Positions 15,257 through 20,668 of a DNA stretch of 20,668 nt are shown piece after piece; positions within the stretch are counted from its first letter, which is position 1; each line of letters starts with the position of its first letter. The translations under genes and the position numbers were made by a program. The stretch lies in assembly GCA_016868095.1 (NCBI GenBank), contig VGHV01000009.1, positions 1-20,668 on the forward strand. Reading direction: 5' to 3'. Below the pieces are notes generated by a model. That model was not told the DNA's origin. It saw nothing but the letters and a program-made list of their open reading frames with translations, and searched no databases. The stretch is from Betaproteobacteria bacterium (GTDB lineage: Bacteria; Pseudomonadota; Gammaproteobacteria; Burkholderiales; Burkholderiaceae_E).

Positions 15257-16081
15257 TTGGCCCAACCTCAACTTCATCAAGCACTTAATCGTTCACTCGC
15301 CGAGCGGTCGATCTTCGTCTTGAACCAGACTTCTCACCCCGGCAACATCGGTGCTAGCGCTCGCTCGCTTGCCGTGCTGGATTTCCCGACGCTTCGGTGT
15401 GCCGCGCCACGCGATCCCCATTGGCGGCAGCACCCTGATGCACAGGCACGCGCCAGTGGTGCTTTAGCTTTGCTTGACTTGAGTACCGAGTTCCAAAGTC
15501 TGGAGGCAGCGATTTCGGATTGTCACTGGGTCATCGCTGTCAGTGCTGATGTCCGCGACTTTGGTCCAGATCTCGTCGACATCACAAGTGCTTGCGCTTG
15601 GGCCAGTGAGCGATTAAAGCGTGAGCCCGAAGCTAAAGTCGCCTTTGTTTTTGGATGCGAGCGTCACGGCCTTTCGCGCGACGAAGCTGGGCGCGGGCAC
15701 TTGCTGGCGAGCATCCCGGGGCAGCCTGCCTACCACTCGCTCAATCTTTCGCAGGCCGTTATGATTGCTGCATGGGAGCTGAGAAAGCAATTACTTGGGG
15801 GCTCACAAGCGCCGACGGATTTTCCTGCTGGAGACCATCGCAGCATGCGATTTGCAGCCCCGCCGCACGGTGAGCCTGCCACGGCGCAAGCGTTTGAAGG
15901 CTTAATCGAACATCTCGAAGTGGCAGCCAAATCCGTTGGCTTTTTAGATCCTCAACACCCAAAAATGTTAATACCAAGGCTTAGGCGTTTATTGATGCGC
16001 AGCGAGCTTAGAGCCGAAGAGGTCGATTTGTTGCGTGGCCTATGTAGTGCCATGATTAACCATAGAAGGCGCGCAAGCTGA
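15257..16081 (+). CDS. trmJ: tRNA (cytidine/uridine-2'-O-)-methyltransferase TrmJ
   Basis: A 274-residue SPOUT-class RNA methyltransferase, most likely TrmJ, which 2'-O-methylates residue 32 of certain tRNAs. The three knot motifs are in order: VLNQTSHPGNIGASARSL near the N-terminus, FVFGCERHGLSRDE in the middle, and YHSLNLSQAVMIAAWELRK forming the trefoil knot. A C-terminal helical extension follows, with HPKMLIPRLRRLLMRSEL typical of TrmJ. The start is TTG at 15257: the upstream frame to the stop at 15200 holds no ATG or GTG and the conserved core begins only about 17 residues in. The Shine-Dalgarno is weak. It is divergent from suhB and followed by cysE after about 79 bases on the same strand. 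Confidence 0.93.
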   Translation: MAQPQLHQALNRSLAERSIFVLNQTSHPGNIGASARSLAVLDFPTLRCAAPRDPHWRQHPDAQARASGALALLDLSTEFQSLEAAISDCHWVIAVSADVRDFGPDLVDITSACAWASERLKREPEAKVAFVFGCERHGLSRDEAGRGHLLASIPGQPAYHSLNLSQAVMIAAWELRKQLLGGSQAPTDFPAGDHRSMRFAAPPHGEPATAQAFEGLIEHLEVAAKSVGFLDPQHPKMLIPRLRRLLMRSELRAEEVDLLRGLCSAMINHRRRAS

Positions 16082-16160
16082 GGTCTAAGTCATACTCGTG
16101 CGCGTGCTCGTGCTTTAGCGGGTCTTATTGATCTATTCATTAAAGGGTTAAAACTTGGCA

Positions 16161-16955
16161 ATGTTTGAGCGTACTCGGGAATCGATTCAAACTGTTCTTG
16201 AAAAAGATCCAGCGGCGCGATCCAAGCTTGAGGTTTTGCTCTGTTACCCCGGTATTCATGCCTTGCTCTTTCACGGTCTTGCTTCACGATTATGGCTTTG
16301 GCGATTAACAACTGCTGCAAGATTTATCTCACATCTGGGGCGGATCTTCACAGGTATTGAGATTCATCCGGGCGCAAAGCTAGGCCGTCGTGTTTTTATT
16401 GATCATGGTATGGGCGTTGTCATTGGCGAGACAGCAGAAGTCGGTGATGATTGTACAATTTATCATGGTGTAACCTTAGGCGGGGTTGCTTTAATTCAGG
16501 AAAAACGCCATCCAACCCTTGAAGCAGGCGTCGTCGTGGGAGCAGGTGCGAAAATCCTGGGTCCTTTTGTCGTTGGGGCTGGTGCGCGCATTGGATCCAA
16601 CTCGGTAGTCGTCAAAGCCGTGCCGCCTGGCGCCACGGCAGTCGGTATTCCAGCCCGAATCCTTGTTGATGAGGCACCGTTAAAGACAGCTAGTGAGCAA
16701 GAACGCTCTGTTTTTTCAGCCTATGCGCTGTCACGAGGGGACGATCCCTTATCGGTTGTGATTCATCAGTTGATCGATCATGCCGCTGCGCAAGATCGTC
16801 GTATCGACGCACTCCAGGAAGCATGGGCTCAAGCAAGCGCCGCTCCTGAAGATCAACAGTCTGAAGGGCACCGTAAAACAAACGACGTATCTCGTATTGA
16901 TAAGACAGAAAATGCAAAACTCGACGCATCGCGCTTAAATCGACTTGTCGATTAA
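16161..16955 (+). CDS. cysE: Serine O-acetyltransferase CysE
   Basis: A 264-residue serine acetyltransferase making O-acetylserine for cysteine synthesis in the cytoplasm. It has a short N-terminal helical domain ([17 protein letters not shown]) and a left-handed beta-helix of hexapeptide repeats. Catalytic Asp81-His82 lie in [14 protein letters not shown], and His117 in KRHPTLEAG, matching E. coli Asp157/His158/His193. After the beta-helix, from about residue 170, comes an unusually long hydrophilic tail of about 95 residues rich in Ala, Asp, Gln and Arg. The ATG at 16161 gives the family N-terminus MFERTRESI, but AAGGG at 16143-16147 is 13 bases away and fits better a TTG at 16155, two codons upstream. 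trmJ precedes it; it converges with lpxH. Confidence 0.94.
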   Translation: MFERTRESIQTVLEKDPAARSKLEVLLCYPGIHALLFHGLASRLWLWRLTTAARFISHLGRIFTGIEIHPGAKLGRRVFIDHGMGVVIGETAEVGDDCTIYHGVTLGGVALIQEKRHPTLEAGVVVGAGAKILGPFVVGAGARIGSNSVVVKAVPPGATAVGIPARILVDEAPLKTASEQERSVFSAYALSRGDDPLSVVIHQLIDHAAAQDRRIDALQEAWAQASAAPEDQQSEGHRKTNDVSRIDKTENAKLDASRLNRLVD

Positions 16956-16982
16956 GCGTTCTGGTTCTACACACGTCAAGCG

Positions 16983-17022
16983 CTTGGCCCCAGTCCCAGC
17001 ACGTAATGGTGCGCGGGCCAAG
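16983..17022. terminator. Possible hairpin between convergent cysE and lpxH
   Basis: CTTGGCCC (16983-16990) pairs exactly with GGGCCAAG (17015-17022). A second stem, GCAC (16999-17002) with GTGC (17009-17012), nests inside the loop. It lies in the 115-base gap between two converging genes, where a terminator is expected. There is no T-run on either side, so it is not a classical intrinsic terminator. Confidence 0.35.
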
Positions 17023-17070
17023 GCGGCGGATATGAATATGCCTAAGCCCTGACCTTGATGATGAAACTGC

Positions 17071-17865
17071 CTAGGTCCAGGCCCCGAAGGGTCCTTGACT
17101 TGTCAGACCTGTCCGGTCCCAACGAAGCCAGCCACCTCTTTTTTGAGCAAGATCCCAGTCTGGCAAAACCCAGCGTGTAAACGACGAGTGGTGTCTTCCT
17201 GGCCTGTGTGTGTGGCCGTGGATGAGCGTCTCAATGCCTTGATCTGCTACAAATTCATGAACTGCCTGAGTGTTCACATCCATGATCGCCATTGACTTTT
17301 CCTGCTTTGATCGTTCGCTTTGATGGCGAAGTCCTTGCGCAATGGCTTCGCGTTCGGCAAGCGGCTTGCTGAGAAAGGCCTTTTGCCAATCGGCCGCTCG
17401 AACTAGTCGGCGAAAGTGTTGGTAATCCAAATCATCGATACACAATGCATCACCATGACATAGCCCAGCACGCTGCCCGAAACATTCGAGAATAAAACTG
17501 TCGCTGATCCACTGAGCATCGAGTTCCCTACAAAGCCTTTCCCCGATCAGGAAATCTCGATTCCCATGCATAAGGTAGCACTTTAAGTCCTTGTCCCCGC
17601 GTGACCGCATACGTGTCAGGGCATGTCGCAAGGCATCTCTGGATCGGGTCAACACATCATCGCCAACCCAGGTTTCAAAAAGATCGCCAAGGATAAAAAG
17701 CCGCGAGCAATCGACTGGCATCGATTGTTCAAGCGTCTTGAGAAAGCCACTTGCGTCGTCGCTTGTGCTTGCATCCGGCGAGAGATGGATGTCAGATACA
17801 AAGATTAGAACTTCTTGCATATCGGTCAAATGCAAGCGTTCTAATTCTTTAACTGCTTCGGTCAT
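17071..17865 (-). CDS. lpxH: UDP-2,3-diacylglucosamine diphosphatase LpxH
   Basis: A 264-residue calcineurin-like phosphoesterase of the LpxH type. It hydrolyses UDP-2,3-diacylglucosamine to lipid X in lipid A synthesis, at the inner face of the cytoplasmic membrane. The metal motifs come in order: SDIHLSPD (Asp25, His27), GDLFETWVGDD (Asp61), HGNRDFLIG (Asn102), CHGDALC (His137), and IHGHTHRPGRH (His216, His218). Members of the same superfamily lack the FETWVGDD element. I keep the ATG at 17865; a second ATG at 17820 would give a start nearer the SDIHL motif, and neither has a strong Shine-Dalgarno. The gene starts 33 bases after the ppiA stop and is likely in the same transcript. Confidence 0.95.
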   Translation of the reverse strand: MTEAVKELERLHLTDMQEVLIFVSDIHLSPDASTSDDASGFLKTLEQSMPVDCSRLFILGDLFETWVGDDVLTRSRDALRHALTRMRSRGDKDLKCYLMHGNRDFLIGERLCRELDAQWISDSFILECFGQRAGLCHGDALCIDDLDYQHFRRLVRAADWQKAFLSKPLAEREAIAQGLRHQSERSKQEKSMAIMDVNTQAVHEFVADQGIETLIHGHTHRPGRHHSSFTRWVLPDWDLAQKRGGWLRWDRTGLTSQGPFGAWT

Positions 17866-17898
17866 CGCCTGTGGGCGCTAAGCGACTTGAAGTACTCC

Positions 17899-18498
17899 TC
17901 AGGGTTTGATCATTTTTGCCGACTCAATGACAACCGCCGTAGTTGGCACATCGCGCATGCCACCAGCGCTGCCGGTTGGTGTCTTTCTAATCTTCTCAAC
18001 CACTTCCATGCCTGAGACAATTTTGCCAAATACGGTGTAGCCATGCCCATCTGGGTTGGGGTAGTTGAGGCCATCGTTGTTCACGACATTGATAAAGAAC
18101 TGGGAGCTTGCTGAATTTGGCGCAGAGGTTCGAGCCATCGCAACCCACCCGGCATCATTCTTTAGACCGTTGCGCGATTCGATTTCGATAGGTCCGCGCG
18201 TGGGCTTGCGCTCGAGGTTCGCTAGATGGCCACCACCTTGGATCATAAAGTTCGAAATCACACGGTGAAACGTGGTGCCTGCATAAAAGCCGTCATCAAC
18301 ATATTGGATGAAATTGGCAACAGTCTTAGGTGCTTTGTCTGGATAAAGCTCAATAACGAAGCTTCCAAGATTTGTTTTGAACTCAGCCTTGGGTGCAGCT
18401 GCGGCTTCAGAGTCTTCGATGAGACCATAGCCGAGTGACAGACAAAGCAGGGACAAATAAGGAAGACGCTTAACAAACTTCGGGATGAACAATGACAT
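17899..18498 (-). CDS. ppiA: Periplasmic cyclophilin-type peptidyl-prolyl isomerase
   Basis: A 199-residue cyclophilin with an export signal, so a periplasmic PpiA-type isomerase assisting folding of envelope proteins. The N-terminus MSLFIPKFVKRLPYLSLLCL is basic then hydrophobic, and cleavage is likely near SEAAAA at about residue 35. The cyclophilin core has the active-site phrase FHRVISNFMIQGG (the conserved Arg), ARTSAPNSASSQFFIN and YTVFGKIVSGMEVVEKI. Length is normal for an exported bacterial cyclophilin. GGAG lies 8 bases before the ATG. It sits between the TPR gene and lpxH on the same strand, which matches Burkholderiales, except that a second, cytosolic cyclophilin gene (ppiB) is often found between ppiA and lpxH and is absent here. 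Confidence 0.94.
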   Translation of the reverse strand: MSLFIPKFVKRLPYLSLLCLSLGYGLIEDSEAAAAPKAEFKTNLGSFVIELYPDKAPKTVANFIQYVDDGFYAGTTFHRVISNFMIQGGGHLANLERKPTRGPIEIESRNGLKNDAGWVAMARTSAPNSASSQFFINVVNNDGLNYPNPDGHGYTVFGKIVSGMEVVEKIRKTPTGSAGGMRDVPTTAVVIESAKMIKP

Positions 18499-18554
18499 GG
18501 AATGCTCCGCAAAAAATAGCGTTAGAGAAATTGATGTTCTAGGCTTGAAACTGC

Positions 18555-19136
18555 TCAGGGTTTAAGGAGACGTTCGGTCAATTCGCGGGCGATTTTGATT
18601 TTTGAATCAATGCGTCTGCGCTCTGCATCTCTCGAATGATCGCCAGCTCGTTGAAGCGCTTGCACCGACTGCCTTGCCAGCACGCTTGCAAGGTTTTCCC
18701 AGGCAAGCGCATAAGCCGGTTGAGCTTGCAGGGCTCGCTCCAAACTGAGTCTGGCTAACTCGAGCTTACCCTCACGCGCATACAAACCTGCCAGATTATT
18801 GTGGATTTCTGCTAATTCAGGAAACTGCTCTGCCAGTTCGGTGAATTGCTTGATCGACTCTTCGAAGCGACTGCTTTCGTAAAGTAAGCTTCCGCGCATA
18901 AAACGCAGGCTCAGATCTTGCGGTTCTTCAAGCAAGGCGGCCTCAATGGCTTTTAAGGCTTGGGCAATCCGACCCGCTTTCCAATGGCCTCGCGCCACAT
19001 CCACGGCTTGCATCGCTAACTTGGGTTGGCTCACGAGGGGCCGCGGAATGGCATCGAGCGCCTGCGACTGAGCCGATTGGTGGCTCGCGTAAGCTAGGAA
19101 CAGGATGGTGGCGAAAGCCTTTATACTGCGTGTCAT
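18555..19136 (-). CDS. Exported tetratricopeptide-repeat protein
   Basis: A 193-residue protein with a signal peptide ([20 protein letters not shown], cleavage near SAQSQA) and about three TPR units between residues 45 and 155. Recognisable repeat cores are [40 protein letters not shown] and [20 protein letters not shown], with Asn-Leu-Ala and Tyr-Ala pairs at helix junctions. TPRs bind other proteins; no enzyme motif is visible. The C-terminal 40 residues are basic and helical. Its place next to cysS (divergent, 21 bases) and ppiA matches the usual order in Burkholderiales, where it has no assigned function. There is no Shine-Dalgarno before the ATG at 19136. Confidence 0.88.
   Translation of the reverse strand: MTRSIKAFATILFLAYASHQSAQSQALDAIPRPLVSQPKLAMQAVDVARGHWKAGRIAQALKAIEAALLEEPQDLSLRFMRGSLLYESSRFEESIKQFTELAEQFPELAEIHNNLAGLYAREGKLELARLSLERALQAQPAYALAWENLASVLARQSVQALQRAGDHSRDAERRRIDSKIKIARELTERLLKP
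19122..19127 (+). promoter_or_regulatory. Candidate -10 box of cysS
   Basis: TATACT lies 30 bases before the cysS ATG, inside the 5' end of the divergent TPR gene. It would give a leader of about 24 nt. The -35 side is poor (GAACAG at 18 bases). Confidence 0.4.
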
Positions 19137-19142
19137 TGCCGG

Positions 19143-19148
19143 ATTTTA
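19143..19148 (-). promoter_or_regulatory. Candidate -10 box of the TPR gene
   Basis: TAAAAT on the minus strand ends only 6 bases before the TPR ATG at 19136. If it is used, transcription would start at or beside the ATG, giving a leaderless mRNA, which fits the absent Shine-Dalgarno. The -35 element is weak (TTGTAG, 20 bases away). Confidence 0.3.
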
Positions 19149-19157
19149 GCCCGAGTC

Positions 19158-20627
19158 ATGCTCCGCATCTACAACACGCTTAGTCGAAGTAAAGAGCCTT
19201 TCACCCCACACCAGCCTGGCAAGGTCGGTATGTATGTTTGTGGCATAACCGTCTATGACTACTGCCATATCGGGCATGCACGCATGATGGTTGTTTTCGA
19301 TGTGGTCCAGCGTTGGTTGCGGCATGTCGGCTACCAGGTGACCTACGTTCGTAATATTACCGATATCGATGACAAGATTATTCGCAGGGCGGTCGAGCAG
19401 GGTATCGGAATCAATGACCTAACTGCTCGCTTTATCGAAGCGATGTATCAAGATTTAGATGCTTTGCGTGTACAACGACCCGATCATGAGCCCAGAGCGA
19501 CTCATTATGTGCCGCAAATGCTCGGGATCATCCGCAGGCTTATCGATCAGGGTTTTGCCTACCAGGTCGAAGCCCAGCATGCGCTTGCAGGTGATGTTCA
19601 TTTTTCAGTGCGTCGATTTGCTCCCTATGGACGTCTGTCGGGGCGTTCGCTCGATGATTTAAGGGCGGGCGAACGTGTCGCGCCCGGCGAAGGAAAGCAC
19701 GATCCTCTCGATTTTGTCCTTTGGAAGTCGGCCAAAGCTGATGAGCCTGAAGAGGCGATTTGGCCGTCTGACTTCGGAGACGGGCGACCAGGCTGGCACA
19801 TCGAGTGCTCAGCCATGAGCGAGTCGATTCTGGGAACGCCTATCGATATTCATGGCGGTGGTGCTGATTTGCAATTTCCGCACCATGAAAATGAGATTGC
19901 TCAAAGCGAAGCCGCAATGCTCGACGCAAAGCAACCCTTTGTGCGTTATTGGATGCATAACGGATTTGTGCGTGTTGATAACGAAAAGATGTCGAAGTCT
20001 CTCGGGAACTTCTTCACGATACGCGAAGTGCTTGATCAATTTGACGCGGAAGTGCTCAGGTTATATATCTTGCGCGCTCACTACCGAAGTCCATTAAATT
20101 ATTCAGATGTACATCTTGACGATGCAAGAATCGCTTTGTTGAGATTGTATGGAGCGCTTTCCACATCCGATGACTTCAGACGGCTGGCGCAGGCCGAGTG
20201 CGATAAGGACAATGTCGACCCGCTATCGACGGATTGGGCGTCGCGATTTGCTGAGGCGATGAATGACGACTTCAATACCCCGGTTGTAATTGCGGTGCTC
20301 TTTGAACTTGCTGGTGAGATTTATCGTGCACGGGAGAAGTCTGACCAGGTTCAGGCTCTAAAACTTGAAGCGTATTTGCGAGGGTTTGCCGCGACGCTTG
20401 GACTTTTAGACCAAGACCCCGAAGAGGTCCGCGGGCGTGGATTGCTCGGTAAGCTTCGTCGTGACCATAGCCTCGGCGACGAGGCCATTGAAGCGAAGCT
20501 GCTCGAACGGAGCGCTGCGAAGAAAGCACGAGACTTCCCATTGGCCGATAGGATTCGGGATGAACTTGCGCAAGCGGGCATTGTGTTGGAAGACAGCCCT
20601 CAGGGTACCTGCTGGCGCAGACAGTAA
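19158..20627 (+). CDS. cysS: Cysteinyl-tRNA synthetase CysS
   Basis: A full-length 489-residue class I aminoacyl-tRNA synthetase that charges tRNA-Cys. The ATP-binding HIGH motif is at residues 37-40 ([11 protein letters not shown]) and KMSKS at 277-281. The zinc site that selects cysteine is complete: Cys28 ([10 protein letters not shown]), Cys217 ([10 protein letters not shown]), His242 and Glu246 (FPHHENEI). The C-terminal part holds the helical anticodon region and a terminal [20 protein letters not shown] motif, typical of CysS. Length is slightly above E. coli (461). The ATG at 19158 gives the canonical start [13 protein letters not shown]. The stop codon overlaps by one base the ATG of the next gene. 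cysE nearby also belongs to cysteine supply but is on a separate unit. Confidence 0.98.
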   Translation: MLRIYNTLSRSKEPFTPHQPGKVGMYVCGITVYDYCHIGHARMMVVFDVVQRWLRHVGYQVTYVRNITDIDDKIIRRAVEQGIGINDLTARFIEAMYQDLDALRVQRPDHEPRATHYVPQMLGIIRRLIDQGFAYQVEAQHALAGDVHFSVRRFAPYGRLSGRSLDDLRAGERVAPGEGKHDPLDFVLWKSAKADEPEEAIWPSDFGDGRPGWHIECSAMSESILGTPIDIHGGGADLQFPHHENEIAQSEAAMLDAKQPFVRYWMHNGFVRVDNEKMSKSLGNFFTIREVLDQFDAEVLRLYILRAHYRSPLNYSDVHLDDARIALLRLYGALSTSDDFRRLAQAECDKDNVDPLSTDWASRFAEAMNDDFNTPVVIAVLFELAGEIYRAREKSDQVQALKLEAYLRGFAATLGLLDQDPEEVRGRGLLGKLRRDHSLGDEAIEAKLLERSAAKKARDFPLADRIRDELAQAGIVLEDSPQGTCWRRQ

Positions 20628-20668
20628 TGAATGCTCCATCGCACTGGCAGGAAGCTCAAGAGGCCTTG
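20627..20668 (+). CDS. Start of a probable DNA-3-methyladenine glycosylase gene, truncated by window edge
   Basis: An ATG at 20627 shares its A with the cysS TAA stop (TAATG) and opens a frame of 14 codons to the window end, [14 protein letters not shown]. The short PxxWxxA pattern resembles the N-terminus of the AlkA-like DNA-3-methyladenine glycosylase II that follows cysS and precedes accA in Burkholderiales. The overlap indicates translational coupling. The assignment rests mostly on recalled gene order. Confidence 0.55.
   Translation, partial: MNAPSHWQEAQEAL

Overview
The window is chromosomal DNA of a betaproteobacterium, most likely order Burkholderiales. The evidence is gene content and order: bamC – MBL hydrolase – RoxA-type cupin – slyD-type FKBP – mutS on the left, and suhB / trmJ – cysE – lpxH – ppiA – TPR / cysS – alkA-like on the right, both recalled Burkholderiales neighbourhoods. 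A Bug-family solute-binding protein, typical of this order, fits too. Family names come from motif reading; no database search was possible. Coding density is very high, no gene-free stretch exceeds 300 bases, and I saw no tRNA, rRNA, CRISPR array, IS element or integrase.

Left block (1-6730): the 3' part of bamC, a metallo-beta-lactamase-fold hydrolase, a clear bidirectional terminator, a tiny Ala/Pro-rich lipoprotein with its own promoter, a ribosomal-oxygenase-like cupin, a SlyD-type FKBP with a perfect Shine-Dalgarno and a TTG start, and mutS.

Central block (about 6900-14335): an accessory acyl-CoA catabolic cluster in several transcription units. It holds two adjacent acyl-CoA dehydrogenases (+), a Bug – crotonase – iron-ADH-family operon (-), a divergent CaiB/BaiF CoA-transferase (+), and a dienoyl-CoA-reductase-like SDR (-) placed just downstream of suhB. 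The implied logic is uptake or sensing of an organic acid (Bug), CoA activation (CaiB), alpha,beta-dehydrogenation (dehydrogenase pair), then processing by crotonase, SDR and alcohol-dehydrogenase-fold enzymes. Four of these enzymes lack a textbook catalytic or metal residue: crotonase lacks both Glu, SDR lacks Tyr, Fe-ADH has Asp replaced by Arg, and the first dehydrogenase lacks the C-terminal Glu. The substrate cannot be read from the sequence. This is the part most worth a second look.

Right block (14352-20668): housekeeping genes. suhB and trmJ are divergent over 41 bp. cysE converges on an lpxH – ppiA – TPR set, the TPR gene is divergent from cysS over 21 bp, and cysS overlaps by one base the start of a probable DNA-3-methyladenine glycosylase gene that runs off the window.
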